From the NCBI GenBank assembly GCA_000701725.1, contig JNJQ01000004.1:94913-158912 (forward strand): DNA of 64,000 nucleotides. The letters run 5' to 3'. The stretch comes from Erysipelotrichaceae bacterium NK3D112 (lineage in GTDB: Bacteria > Bacillota_I > Bacilli_A > Erysipelotrichales > Erysipelotrichaceae). Shown here one piece after another: positions 17,268-26,429 of the stretch. Below the pieces are notes generated by a model that worked only from the letters and a program-made list of their open reading frames with translations, made no database searches and had not been told where the DNA came from. Numbering within the stretch: position 1 is the stretch's first letter; every line of letters starts with the position of its first letter. A program made the position numbers and the translations under genes.

Positions 17268-17546
17268 GTGCGCCGGCTTATGAAAGATGTCTGCAGATTC
17301 TCAAAAAGAAAAAAAAGTCCGAGTGTTTTACTGAGCGCGGACAAAGATACAGCCATGTCGAAGGCCTGCGATATCTGGATTCACATCCCGGACAGGGAGA
17401 ATTCCGGCGACAACATCGGCACATTTTATTCCCAGGTCTGTTTTGATTACATTCTGAATCTGATCTCCTGCCTGATCTATGCTGCAACCTATACCAAAAA
17501 CCATAATCACAAAATTGAAATCGACCGTCAGACCAGCGGAAAGTAA
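17268..17546 (+). pseudogene. RpiR/MurR-type regulator, C-terminal SIS fragment
   Basis: Residues from about 20 onward read LLSADKDTAMSKACDIWIHIP and then GTFYSQVCFDYILNLISCLIYA, the end of the SIS (sugar isomerase) domain of RpiR-family regulators, where phosphosugars bind. The HTH domain and the first half of SIS are missing, and no ribosome-binding site precedes the first Met. It is likely a decayed gene tail that once continued from the left. A small real protein cannot be excluded. Confidence 0.5.
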
Positions 17547-17574
17547 ATAAGGCTCCGGAATTCACTCCGGAGCC
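17541..17574 (-). terminator. Intrinsic terminator of pepF
   Basis: GGCTCCGGA / TCCGGAGCC, a nine-bp perfect stem. On the minus strand it is followed by TTATTTACTT. It also follows the RpiR fragment on the plus strand. Confidence 0.75.
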
Positions 17575-17592
17575 TTGGCCGTATCAAGAGGA

Positions 17593-19347
17593 TTATTTGC
17601 AGAGTTCGATGAATTCATCAATCTCATCGGCGAGAATCTGCAGAGAGCTTCTCCAGAAATTGATGTCGGTCAGATCGATTCCGGCAACGGCGGCAGCGCC
17701 TTCAACGGTGGTTGTGCCGGTTGCCTTGAGCATCTTCTTATAAAGCGGAACGAAGGAAGGTCCTTCCTTGAGATACTTCGCATAGAGGCCTCTTGCGAAC
17801 AGGCCGCCGAATGCGTAGGGGAAGTTGTAGAAGCTTAAATGTCCGCTGTAATAATGACCCTTGCATGCCCACATGTAAGGATGCAGGCAGTTATGATCAA
17901 GACCGTCTCCATAGGCCTTCTTCTGCGCTTCGATCATGAGTTCGCACAGCTGATCGGCGAACATGAATCCTTTCTCACGGTTTTCAAATACCGCTGTTTC
18001 AAAGAGATATCTGGAATAGATGTCGCAGATGATCTGGTTGGCATCCATCAGCTGGCTTTCAATCAATGCACGCTTTGCGATCGGATCCTTTTCCGCTTTG
18101 ATGGCGGCGTTCATCGCAACCACCTCATTGAATGTGGAAGCTGTTTCCGCCACCGGCATCGAGACATCCAGATTCAGGATGGAATTGTCTCTGAGGCACC
18201 AGTTGTGGAAGGCATGGCCAAGCTCATGAGCCAAGGTGACCACATCGCCAAGAGCGCCATCGAAGTTTGTGAGAATTCTGCTTTCCTTGATGGTAGGCAT
18301 TTCCGCACAGAAGGCGCCGCCGACTTTGCCGGCATGAGGATAGAAGTCAATCCAGGCCTCGTCGAAGGCTCTTGCGATCATGTCCGTCTCTTCCTGATCA
18401 AATGTGGAGAACAGTTCAACCAGATAATCGCGGGCCTGTTCGGTGGTGAATACGGTGTCATTGCCTTCAAGCGGTGCGAACATCTCATAGAAGGGCAGAC
18501 CGTTCTCATAGCCGAGCAGTTTTGCCTTGGCTTTCATATATTCCCAGAATTTCGGCAGATACTCATTCATCGCACCGATCAGCGCGTCGAGTGTCTCCTT
18601 CTTCATATGGGCATTTTTCAGTGTTTCATCCAGCGGGGATTCATAGCCTCTTAACTGACAGTGGCTGATGACTTCCATCTTGATGGAATTGAGTGAGAAG
18701 GCAATGCCGTCCTTGATCCGCTCATATGCCTTGATCTCTGCCTCATATGCGCTCTTTCTGACGGCGGGATCAGGATCATAAGCCTTGTTTCTGATATCGG
18801 AAAGGTTGGTAACTGTGCCGTTGTATTCAACCGGAACGGTGGAGGTCAGATAGCTCTGCAGATCGCTCCATGCGCCGGAACCGCTGATCTCATAGAGGCT
18901 GATCACCTTTTCCACTTCCGGGGAAAGAGTATGTTCTGCGGCTTCTTTGATATTGGTCAGATAGAATTCATGCTCCTTGAGCAGAGGATCGGAATCGATC
19001 ACACTTGCGAGATCATCCAGCGCTGCAATGTACTGCACCAGAGCTGTACGCGGAGCGGCAGTGGCGGAGAGCTTGCGGGAGAGTCTTCCCTGAACGGCAG
19101 CGGCCTTGACATCGCTTGTGTTGACCGCCTGGCTCAATGAGGCAAATGAGAAAAGGGTATGTGCTTTGGCTTCAAGCTTCTGGGTGGTTTCAATCGCCTT
19201 CTTCAGAACATCCTTCGGTTCTCCCTCAAGATTTTCACTTAACGCTTTGAAATCCTCAATCAGCTGATCCAGATCCGCCTCATCCTGCGCGAATTTCGGA
19301 TCATCATATCCTTTGTAAAGTTTTTCGAGTGACCATTCTTTATTCAT
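17593..19347 (-). CDS. pepF: Oligoendopeptidase F (M3 family metallopeptidase)
   Basis: 584-residue M3B zinc peptidase. Zinc motif LAHELGHAFHNW (about 377) with the downstream Glu in ASTFNEVVAMNAA, and the family N-terminus WSLEKLYKGYDDPKF. Cytosolic endopeptidase of short peptides. A -10 TATAAT with TGG extension sits at 19379-19384 on the minus strand and overlaps the first in-frame ATG pair (19380/19377), so those cannot start translation. ATG 19347, with AAGGG upstream, is the logical start. Single-gene unit. Confidence 0.92.
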   Translation of the reverse strand: MNKEWSLEKLYKGYDDPKFAQDEADLDQLIEDFKALSENLEGEPKDVLKKAIETTQKLEAKAHTLFSFASLSQAVNTSDVKAAAVQGRLSRKLSATAAPRTALVQYIAALDDLASVIDSDPLLKEHEFYLTNIKEAAEHTLSPEVEKVISLYEISGSGAWSDLQSYLTSTVPVEYNGTVTNLSDIRNKAYDPDPAVRKSAYEAEIKAYERIKDGIAFSLNSIKMEVISHCQLRGYESPLDETLKNAHMKKETLDALIGAMNEYLPKFWEYMKAKAKLLGYENGLPFYEMFAPLEGNDTVFTTEQARDYLVELFSTFDQEETDMIARAFDEAWIDFYPHAGKVGGAFCAEMPTIKESRILTNFDGALGDVVTLAHELGHAFHNWCLRDNSILNLDVSMPVAETASTFNEVVAMNAAIKAEKDPIAKRALIESQLMDANQIICDIYSRYLFETAVFENREKGFMFADQLCELMIEAQKKAYGDGLDHNCLHPYMWACKGHYYSGHLSFYNFPYAFGGLFARGLYAKYLKEGPSFVPLYKKMLKATGTTTVEGAAAVAGIDLTDINFWRSSLQILADEIDEFIELCK

Positions 19348-19558
19348 AATTGTCGTATTTATCCCTTCTATGGGCATCATTATACCACTGTGATCCGTCT
19401 GACACAGTCTTCAGCATCCCTGACATAACGCGGATTGCACATCCGTACAATCGTGGGAGGAAATCAGACGGTTTTGTGCAATAATATAAGCGACAGTCAT
19501 CTGTGATACAGACAATGCAGTCCTGTACCGCAGATGAATCAGAAAAGGAGAAATACAT

Positions 19559-20236
19559 ATGAAATACGAAATCAGTAAACAGCCTTTTACCATCCTCAAA
19601 CTTGAAATGAATGCAGGTGAAAGCATCAAGTGCCAGAGCGGCGCCATGGCATGGATGAGCCCGGGCATCGAAATGGAAACCAAGACAGGCGGTCTTGGCG
19701 GCATGTTCAAGAAGATGATCGTCGGCGAATCCCTCGCTCTCAATCATTACCACGCAAACAATGCCGGTGAACTTGTCATGGCAAAACACTGCCCCGGCGA
19801 TATTCTCGCCTTCAACATCGGCGAAAAGCCGATCATTGCCCAGAAGAGCTCCTTCTTAGCGGCGACAGAAAACGTGAACATGGAAATCTACCTGCAGGAA
19901 AAGGCAGGCGTCGGCTTCTTTGGCGGTGAGGGCTTCTTAATGCAGAAGTATACCGGCAGCGGCTATGCATGGCTGGAAATTGACGGTGCGGTGGATGTCA
20001 GGGAACTGGCAGCCGGCGAACAGCTGATCATTGACTCCGGTTATGTGGCGGCGATGGATGTCACATGTTCCATGAGCATCCAGAGAATCAAAGGCTTCTC
20101 CAATGTCATTCTTGGCGGCGAAGGTCTCTTCAACACCGTTGTCACCGGTCCGGGCAAAGTCTGGCTGCAGACCATGCCGATCAATGCGCTGGCAATGAAT
20201 CTCTACGCATACATGCCGCATCCCTCAAGCAACTGA
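19559..20236 (+). CDS. AIM24/TIGR00266 family protein
   Basis: 225 residues, almost all beta strand. Family signatures: LKLEMNAGESIKCQSGAMAWM near the N-terminus, a glycine-rich VGFFGGEGFLMQKYTGSG (about 120), and SNVILGGEGLFNTVVTGPGKVWLQTMP (about 180). The fold resembles a tryptophan RNA-binding attenuator-like double barrel, but the function in bacteria is unknown. AAAGGAG lies before ATG 19559. Monocistronic. Confidence 0.9.
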   Translation: MKYEISKQPFTILKLEMNAGESIKCQSGAMAWMSPGIEMETKTGGLGGMFKKMIVGESLALNHYHANNAGELVMAKHCPGDILAFNIGEKPIIAQKSSFLAATENVNMEIYLQEKAGVGFFGGEGFLMQKYTGSGYAWLEIDGAVDVRELAAGEQLIIDSGYVAAMDVTCSMSIQRIKGFSNVILGGEGLFNTVVTGPGKVWLQTMPINALAMNLYAYMPHPSSN

Positions 20237-20342
20237 CTGACGCAGACCGTCCGTGAATAACGGGCGGTTTTCATTTGCCTTTGTGTCAACAGCGGCAGGA
20301 AATACGCATGTTAGAATGAAGGTATTAAAGGAGGGAAAATTC

Positions 20343-21341
20343 ATGAATCTTCCCGTACAGACACAATCTGAAATTGCAAAGCTATATAAAAACAGACATC
20401 ATGTTGAGCTCACCATCGGCATTCTGAAAAACGGTGAGAAGGAAATCGTTCATTACGGTCCGGATCAGGAAATTGTTGAAGGCGGGGCGCTCATCTATCC
20501 GGTCGGCTCCATCTGCAAGCCTTTCACAACCTCATTGATGGCAAAGTATATTTCGGAAGGAAAGCTGAATCTGGACGGTCATATCAATGATTACATCAGG
20601 GATCTTCCCGAAAGATATTACCCGACACTCAGAAGACTCGCCACCCATACTTCCGGCTACAAGATGCAGCCCTATACACTGCTGAGCAGTCTGCCGTTCT
20701 TCATCAATCAGAACAAAGAGGGCGGCCTCTTCCATACCAATCCCTTCCGCGGATATCCGGATGAGGAGGGCATGATGAAGATCATCCGCGAAACCCGTCT
20801 GAAAGATCAGTCCTATCCGTTCTCCTATTCCAATATCGGCATGAGCATTCTCGGCTATATCGTCGGTCAGGTAAACGGCACCGGCTTCTGGGATTCCTTA
20901 ACGGATTATATTGAAAATGATCTGGGTCTGAAAAATACATTCTTGGGAAATGTTGAAATGAAAGGCTATGACAAAAAGGATCAGCCATGTGATTGCTGGC
21001 AATGGGAGAAAGAGGATGTCATCGCTCCGGCCGGCGCGCTCAACGCCACCATGGAGGATTTATTGCGCTTCGCAGAGATCAACCTCGACGGATCAAGACC
21101 GTATCTTCGCATGTGCCATGATATCCACGGACCGTGCGAGAAGAATGCCAACAGCGGTCTTGCCTGGAGACTGGAAAAGGATATCCCCGTCTCATGGCAT
21201 ACCGGCTCGGCAGGGGCGTTCTCATGCTGGCTGGGACTGAACCGCAAAACAGGCACCGCGGTGGCGGTCGGCATCAACTGCGGCCTGGTCAATGTGGAGG
21301 AGATCGGCTTCTCGCTGATCCGCAATGAAGAGGAATTATAA
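20343..21341 (+). CDS. Serine hydrolase, beta-lactamase class C/penicillin-binding fold
   Basis: 332 residues. Active-site SxxK motif in PVGSICKPFTTS (about 56), YSN motif in FSYSNIGMS (about 165), and the third-box region HTGSAGAFSCW (about 285). No signal peptide is visible, so it is likely cytosolic. The family includes esterases, D-aminopeptidases and beta-lactamases; which applies is not readable. ATG 20343 has AAAGGAGGG before it; an upstream in-frame ATG (20253) lacks one. Single gene with its own terminator. Confidence 0.83.
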   Translation: MNLPVQTQSEIAKLYKNRHHVELTIGILKNGEKEIVHYGPDQEIVEGGALIYPVGSICKPFTTSLMAKYISEGKLNLDGHINDYIRDLPERYYPTLRRLATHTSGYKMQPYTLLSSLPFFINQNKEGGLFHTNPFRGYPDEEGMMKIIRETRLKDQSYPFSYSNIGMSILGYIVGQVNGTGFWDSLTDYIENDLGLKNTFLGNVEMKGYDKKDQPCDCWQWEKEDVIAPAGALNATMEDLLRFAEINLDGSRPYLRMCHDIHGPCEKNANSGLAWRLEKDIPVSWHTGSAGAFSCWLGLNRKTGTAVAVGINCGLVNVEEIGFSLIRNEEEL

Positions 21342-21353
21342 TTCGAAAGACGC

Positions 21354-21388
21354 AAAAACAGCGGTCCGTGCGGGCCGCTGTTTCTTTT
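21354..21388 (+). terminator. Intrinsic terminator between the serine hydrolase and GcvT-like genes
   Basis: AAACAGCGGTCC-GTGC-GGGCCGCTGTTT followed by CTTTT. The A-rich left flank lets it also serve the convergent operon. Confidence 0.85.
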
Positions 21389-21406
21389 GTGATGTCAGGT
21401 CTGAAT

Positions 21407-22438
21407 TCAGTTCAGCCAGTTCTTTTCGGTGATCTCGCATTCATAGCCGTGAATTCTGATTTTATCACCGATATGAAGCTTGTCCTTCTTTGCCAGGATG
21501 TAGCCGTTGTTCACGTCCTTGACATAGGAGTAGACCATCTTGGAAACCCGTCCGACTTCCTCCTCCTCGCCATCGATGTAAACCGGCTCGCCCGGTCCGC
21601 CGTACTGTTTCGCGCGGATATAGAAGTTTTCTTCCGGATCGGTGACGATGAAGCCGACCATCTCACGTTTGGGACCTTCTTCTTTAATCTTGAGAAGGGC
21701 ATCCTTGCCGATGAATTCCTTGTCCCAGTTGATGTTCTTTTCCAGACCGACCTCAAATGGATTGGTATGGGCAAGATCTCTCATGTAATAGAAGCCCGCC
21801 TCAGTCGGGAGTGTCCATGCGAAGACCTGGAATTCAGTGACTTCCAGTCCGCCGGCAGCCTTGACCGCCTCATCGATCAGATCCTGAACGGCATCCGCAT
21901 CGTCAGCTGCGCAATAGACCTCATAGCCAAGCTTTTCACCCGTGAAGCCGCCGCGGTTGATGATGACATCAAGATCCTTCATCTTCGCTTCTCTGTTGGC
22001 GAAGAACTTCAGATCATCAACACCGCCCTCAATCAGGCTGTTCATGACATCCTTGCTTAACGGGCCCTGGATGGAGAACATGTGCCAGTCTTCGGTGATT
22101 TCGCTGCAGTCAACATCGAAATCATCGCTGTGATAATAGAACCAGTCATCCGCCTTTGTCGCATAGAGGGTGGATACCCAGTATCTTTCCTCATCCATGC
22201 GCATGACAACAACGTCATCGATGATTTCGCCCTGCTCATTGAGCATGACGGTATAACGGTCGCGTCCGACTTTCAGGGTGTCGATTTTGTTGGGGAAGAT
22301 CCAGTCGAGGAATTTCTGCGCGTCCGGTCCGCTGACTTCCATCAGCTGGTGGGTAAACAGGTAGTATCCGACTTTTTCACGGACAGCCATATGTTCACGG
22401 CGTTTCCAGTCGTCATTTTTGAATATGTTCTTAAACAT
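21407..22438 (-). CDS. GcvT-like folate-dependent aminomethyltransferase/demethylase family protein
   Basis: 343 residues of the GcvT superfamily: an N-terminal folate-binding region (VSGPDAQKFLDWIFPNKID, then RYTVMLNEQGEIIDDVVV) and a C-terminal beta-barrel (KREMVGFIV onward). Conserved pieces include FSIQGPLSKDV and GYEVYC. Members transfer one-carbon units from amines or ethers to tetrahydrofolate; the group includes glycine-cleavage T-protein, sarcosine dehydrogenase domains and aryl O-demethylases (LigM/DesA). No gcvH or gcvP is nearby, so it is not the glycine cleavage system. Last gene of a three-gene operon, 15 bases after the cysteine-rich gene. Substrate unknown. Confidence 0.8.
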   Translation of the reverse strand: MFKNIFKNDDWKRREHMAVREKVGYYLFTHQLMEVSGPDAQKFLDWIFPNKIDTLKVGRDRYTVMLNEQGEIIDDVVVMRMDEERYWVSTLYATKADDWFYYHSDDFDVDCSEITEDWHMFSIQGPLSKDVMNSLIEGGVDDLKFFANREAKMKDLDVIINRGGFTGEKLGYEVYCAADDADAVQDLIDEAVKAAGGLEVTEFQVFAWTLPTEAGFYYMRDLAHTNPFEVGLEKNINWDKEFIGKDALLKIKEEGPKREMVGFIVTDPEENFYIRAKQYGGPGEPVYIDGEEEEVGRVSKMVYSYVKDVNNGYILAKKDKLHIGDKIRIHGYECEITEKNWLN

Positions 22439-22453
22439 GAGTGCCTGTTCTCC

Positions 22454-23680
22454 TTACATGAATTTATCGATCTTCTTCGCAATTTTGATCCGCATCTTGC
22501 CGGCAGGGGAATCCTCTTCCCATACGCTCCATTCAGCACTGACAAGAGTCTTGACCATGCCGTGCCACATATACAGATGCGCTTCGCACAATGACTGGGT
22601 TGCGCCGATGGCAAGTCCGCCTCTGTCGATGACATAGATGACCTCATTCTCATTGAAGGCCTCAATCTCGTATTTGCAGAGGATGGACTGCAGCAGCATC
22701 TCTATCACTCCGCCCATCACTCTTCCGTCATGGATACTGTCAGGCACGCCTAGCCACTCACGGCATGCGCGGATCGCATAGCGCTCGCCATACATCGCCT
22801 TGCCGGCTGCCTCAAGCACGCACTTCTTGATCCATTCCGCCTGCTGCTCAGTGGTATAGCCGAGTTTCACCGCATTGGCGATGGCCGGCAGAAGGTAGAG
22901 GGAAGCGGCAGTGGACAGGTTGACCATCTGGTTGGAGGAGTCTGTCTCATTGTTGGTGCCGTTGACGAAATGATAATCGCATTCCTCGCGGAACATCATG
23001 CTTTCCTCAACGCACTCCTCTTCCGCTGTGAACTTCTTGTAATCATCGGAAACCGCCGGTCCGAAGGATTCCCATAAAGCATGAGGAGCAGCCGGGTATT
23101 TTTCACGGCTTTCGGCGATGATGCGGCAGTGCCTGTCTCCGCATCCCTTTGCCTCAACCATGAGATAGTCAAGCTTCTTTCCTTTTCTGTGTCTGGACTC
23201 GGTGGCGTCAGCCTGGCCCTGAAGACTCATTGTGGTCGCACGGCACAGTTCGCTGCCGCAGATGTCCCAGTCGCACACATCGAGTTCCTTTTCACATCTG
23301 TATGTGCCGAAGTCCTGGCATCGTCCGCACATCAGCAGGGCATCATCGCCCTTGTCGCCGATCAGAGCGCCGGGATAGGATCCGCACATGAACGGATGGA
23401 TGCCGAAACCGTCGTCATTGGGATAATTCAGTCCGGTGTAATAAAGACGGCCGTACGCTTCCTTGCACATTTCATCGGCACGGGTCGCATAATCAGGAAT
23501 GATGATTCTGTATGCCTGCGCAACCGCCGCGGAAAGCACCGCTTCAAATCGGGATGCGTAGTGCAGGGCTTCCTGGTAGCTCATCAGTCTGTTCCAGGGG
23601 GACTGTACGGCATTGAACTGTCTGAATCCGGCGCCGTTGCCGGAATCGGCAGGAATTCTTTCAGCTATTTTCTTTGTCAT
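22454..23680 (-). CDS. Cysteine-rich protein of unknown function in the GcvT-like operon
   Basis: 408 residues, not confidently assigned to a family. The N-terminal half is cysteine-dense: LMCGRCQDFGTYRCEKE (about 116), CDWDICGSELC (about 133) and GCGDRHCRIIAE (about 177). The last resembles the G-x-G-D-x-x-C motif of L-2-amino-thiazoline-4-carboxylate-hydrolase-like proteins. Many cysteines could bind a metal or iron-sulfur cluster. The C-terminal half is helical with no membrane segment. It lies between an SDR and a GcvT-like protein with tight spacing, so it should act in the same pathway, perhaps as substrate-binding or methyl-transfer component. This role is inference. Confidence 0.7.
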   Translation of the reverse strand: MTKKIAERIPADSGNGAGFRQFNAVQSPWNRLMSYQEALHYASRFEAVLSAAVAQAYRIIIPDYATRADEMCKEAYGRLYYTGLNYPNDDGFGIHPFMCGSYPGALIGDKGDDALLMCGRCQDFGTYRCEKELDVCDWDICGSELCRATTMSLQGQADATESRHRKGKKLDYLMVEAKGCGDRHCRIIAESREKYPAAPHALWESFGPAVSDDYKKFTAEEECVEESMMFREECDYHFVNGTNNETDSSNQMVNLSTAASLYLLPAIANAVKLGYTTEQQAEWIKKCVLEAAGKAMYGERYAIRACREWLGVPDSIHDGRVMGGVIEMLLQSILCKYEIEAFNENEVIYVIDRGGLAIGATQSLCEAHLYMWHGMVKTLVSAEWSVWEEDSPAGKMRIKIAKKIDKFM

Positions 23681-23685
23681 TTTAC

Positions 23686-24594
23686 TTAATCCTCCTCAGG
23701 CGGGTACGCGTCAATCTGCGGCTGGAACTTCACGATATTATGGGTGGCGCCGCCGTCAACCATGATGACTTCGCCCGTGATTCCGTCCGCCGCCGGTGTG
23801 CACATGGTATAGGCCATGATGCCGATCTGGTCGACTTCCATCTGACCGTCTGTCTGCCAGACCATCAGCTCATCATAGAATTCATCCTGCTGCTCATCGG
23901 TTAAGCTTTCGCTGGCCAGATTGCCGGCTGAGCCCGGTGTGACCATGCCGCCGGGGGCAATGGAGTTGACCATGATGCCGTAGCGCTTAAGCTCCTTGGC
24001 GGTTTCAACGGTCAGGCCCATGATCGCCGCTTTGCTGGATGCGTAGTGGGGATAGCCGCCGAAGACCGGATAGGGCATCACCGGACAGTTGGATGAGATC
24101 AATACGATCTTTCCGCCATTGCCTGCGTCCTTCATGACGCGGCTGACATATTTGACGCCATAGAAGGCGCCGAAGACATTCACGGAGAATACTTTCTGAA
24201 GATCTTCTTTGGGCAGATCGTAGATCTTCGCATAGTTCCATGTGGCCGCGCAGTTCACATAGATATCAACGCTTCCGAATGTTTCAACGGTATAGCTGAC
24301 CAGCGCTTCAACTTCCTCTTCCTTTGTGACATCGGTTTTGCAGAAGCGGACGGTGTCTTTGAAGCCCTCTGCTTCCAGAAGCTCCAATGCGACATCCCGC
24401 TCCAGTTCGGAGTAAGAGGCCATCACCACATTGGCGCCGCCCTGAAGCAGACGCAGTGTGATGTCAAATCCAAGACCGCTCGATCCGCCGGTCACGATGG
24501 CTGTTTTGCCCCTGACGGAGAACATGTCCGCAAAGGGACGGGCTTTGGCGATATATCCTTCAAGCATGGATCTGTCACCGGGTGTAAAAGGCAT
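23686..24594 (-). CDS. Short-chain dehydrogenase/reductase
   Basis: 302 residues. Classical SDR: TGGSSGLG cofactor loop (residues 35-42), NCAATWNYA (NAG-like motif), catalytic Ser in ISSNCP, YASSK (Tyr-x3-Lys) and PGGMVTPG. It carries an extra about 25-residue N-terminal helix before the fold. First gene of the operon. ATG 24594 follows GAGGAGG; longer in-frame starts would overlap the promoter. Likely oxidises an alcohol group of the pathway substrate; cofactor and substrate cannot be fixed from sequence. Confidence 0.87.
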   Translation of the reverse strand: MPFTPGDRSMLEGYIAKARPFADMFSVRGKTAIVTGGSSGLGFDITLRLLQGGANVVMASYSELERDVALELLEAEGFKDTVRFCKTDVTKEEEVEALVSYTVETFGSVDIYVNCAATWNYAKIYDLPKEDLQKVFSVNVFGAFYGVKYVSRVMKDAGNGGKIVLISSNCPVMPYPVFGGYPHYASSKAAIMGLTVETAKELKRYGIMVNSIAPGGMVTPGSAGNLASESLTDEQQDEFYDELMVWQTDGQMEVDQIGIMAYTMCTPAADGITGEVIMVDGGATHNIVKFQPQIDAYPPEED

Positions 24595-24626
24595 AATGAT
24601 TTTTCCTCCTCGATTATGAAATGGTA

Positions 24627-24678
24627 TTCCCGGGATTGAATACATCTTTATTCTAAAAATGATGCAGGTCTGTTCCAA
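24627..24678 (-). promoter_or_regulatory. Promoter of the SDR-GcvT operon with TTCCCGGGATT leader element
   Basis: Minus strand -35 TTGGAA (24673-24678) and -10 TAGAAT (24650-24655), spacing 17. Downstream of the start site lies TTCCCGGGATT (24627-24637, plus-strand reading), which recurs in the same position before the small gene at 26464-26682. Probable binding site for the neighbouring PucR-type regulator. Confidence 0.6.
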
Positions 24679-24739
24679 TACGGATAACAAAGGGAAATCT
24701 TCATGGATTACAAACAAAATGACGGAGCCCTGAATCGTG

Positions 24740-24750
24740 TTTGAATCAAA
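24740..24750. promoter_or_regulatory. Short palindrome in the divergent promoter region
   Basis: TTTGA-A-TCAAA, a perfect 11-base odd palindrome between the SDR operon promoter and the PucR gene. It could be an operator half of either unit, but it is short enough to be chance. Confidence 0.3.
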
Positions 24751-24825
24751 AGTTTAATCCCGAAAAGCCTTTTGCAATCAAGGATTATCAAAACACACCG
24801 CATAATGATCGCGGAAAAAGGGATA

Positions 24826-24872
24826 TGACACCTACAAAATGATGTGTGTCAGATGCTGTTACGGGATATAAT
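24826..24872 (+). promoter_or_regulatory. Promoter region of the PucR-type regulator with TGACAC inverted repeat
   Basis: -10 TATAAT at 24867-24872. Just upstream, TGACAC (24826-24831) and GTGTCA (24846-24851) form an inverted repeat with a 14-base spacer. The same half-site forms a tight palindrome before the TetR gene at 28354. Confidence 0.5.
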
Positions 24873-24893
24873 GAAGAAAAGAAGGTGATGTTT

Positions 24894-26429
24894 ATGAAGC
24901 TTTCCGCCGACATACTTCATAACGAACTGGCAAAACAATACCGGATCACACGCAGCGGGCCGAGTGACAGCGGCCTCAGTCTTTTGCGTCCCGAATTCTA
25001 TATGGAAGGGGATGATACCTTTTTAAAGGACCATCTCTATCTGGCCACGGCCGAGCATCTTCCCCGCCGTCCGAAAATCCAGCGCGGTGCGGTGCTTGTA
25101 TGTATCGGGGATTCTCTCAACCTGCGATATTACGAGGAACGGCTGTGTCTTCTGATCATTCACAACAAGGCCGATTTCTTCAAGGCCTACCAGCAGATCC
25201 AGAGCATTTTCAGCCGCTATGACGAGTGGGAAAGAAACCTGTACAGACATCTGCTTTCCGACAACAGTATCCAGGATATGATCCGTGAAAGCGCGGTGCT
25301 TTTCGGCAAGCCGATCATTCTGATTGATTCCTCCTTCCGCTATGCGGCAAGCAGCGCAACAGCCAGACATGATGACGCATGGACGCCTACCGCAGGCGGC
25401 GCACTCCATACGGATTCGCTTTCCTCCTTCCTCAAAGACAGCGATCTGATGACTGAAAAACATGGCGCATTGCGGATTGATCTGAACAATACCCGCACCC
25501 TCTGCGTCAATCTGTTTGACCGGCAGAATCAATATGAGGGCTGCTTATGCATCCCGATGGGGGAGGATGAATTCGAACCGGGCATCGAGCGGTTGGCTGA
25601 ATTCCTGGCGGCCATGCTGGAAAAGGCGATTGAGAGGAATCCGTCCGTGCTCAATGACGAAAATCCATCCGTCAAAACGGTGATGCGCACCCTGATTGAT
25701 GAACAGCCGATCACCCAGGCCCAGCGGCTGATCCTCAACAGCACAAACCACAGCACCGCATATTACTGCGCAGTGCTTCAGTACGGAAACCGGAAGAACC
25801 GGATTCCGGCCGGCTATATCTGTGATTCCTTTGAGGAACTGTTTGAGGAGTCATATGCCATCCGCCATGATGATGCGATTGTATGCTTTGTGAAAGCGGA
25901 TCAGAAGAACGGCAGGGATATTTCCGAATTCATGAAAAAAGGCGGCATCCGCCTGAAGGAATTCTGTGAATCGATGAATCTGAATGCCGGTGTTTCCGAT
26001 GTGTTCAATGATCTGTTTGATATCCGCATCCATTTTCATCAGGCAGAGAATGCGCTGGAAAACGGCAAGCTGATCGATCCGGATAAGGTGATCTGCACAT
26101 TTGAGGAATATGCCCTGTATGAGCTGGTGCTCAATTCGCTTGGCGAGCTGCCTTCCGAGGCATATTTTCCCAGCGGACTAAGCCGCATCATCAGCCATGA
26201 TGATGCCTCCGGTGTCTCATATCTGGAAACACTCAAAGTCTTCCTGGAGGAAAGCATGTCCTATACCAGCGCCGCAAGAAGACTGTATATCCACCGCTCC
26301 ACTCTGATTGACCGCATCGCGAGGATTGAAAAGGAGATGAACATCAGTCTGAAAAATCCCGCCCAGCGGCTGCGCATCGAGATCGTGCTCAAAGCGATCG
26401 AAATCGAAAATGCATTAAGGAACAGATGA
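24894..26429 (+). CDS. PucR family transcriptional regulator
   Basis: About 511 residues. A long N-terminal sensory region of uncertain fold includes a GAF-like stretch (MIRESAVLFGKPIILIDSSF onward, about 130-260). The middle resembles the GGDEF-like insert of CdaR/PucR proteins, and the C-terminal HTH_30 helix-turn-helix reads MSYTSAARRLYIHRSTLIDRI (about 455). The family regulates catabolic genes, often as activator, in response to a pathway compound. It is divergent from the SDR-GcvT operon. ATG 24894 is preceded by AGAAGGTGA; an upstream in-frame codon at 24846 lies before the -10 and is excluded. Confidence 0.88.
   Translation: MKLSADILHNELAKQYRITRSGPSDSGLSLLRPEFYMEGDDTFLKDHLYLATAEHLPRRPKIQRGAVLVCIGDSLNLRYYEERLCLLIIHNKADFFKAYQQIQSIFSRYDEWERNLYRHLLSDNSIQDMIRESAVLFGKPIILIDSSFRYAASSATARHDDAWTPTAGGALHTDSLSSFLKDSDLMTEKHGALRIDLNNTRTLCVNLFDRQNQYEGCLCIPMGEDEFEPGIERLAEFLAAMLEKAIERNPSVLNDENPSVKTVMRTLIDEQPITQAQRLILNSTNHSTAYYCAVLQYGNRKNRIPAGYICDSFEELFEESYAIRHDDAIVCFVKADQKNGRDISEFMKKGGIRLKEFCESMNLNAGVSDVFNDLFDIRIHFHQAENALENGKLIDPDKVICTFEEYALYELVLNSLGELPSEAYFPSGLSRIISHDDASGVSYLETLKVFLEESMSYTSAARRLYIHRSTLIDRIARIEKEMNISLKNPAQRLRIEIVLKAIEIENALRNR

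Noticed and set aside
21407..22438. Glycine cleavage T-protein (gcvT) as part of a gcv system
   Set aside because: No gcvH, gcvPA or gcvPB near it and no glycine riboswitch upstream; the operon partners are an SDR and an unknown.
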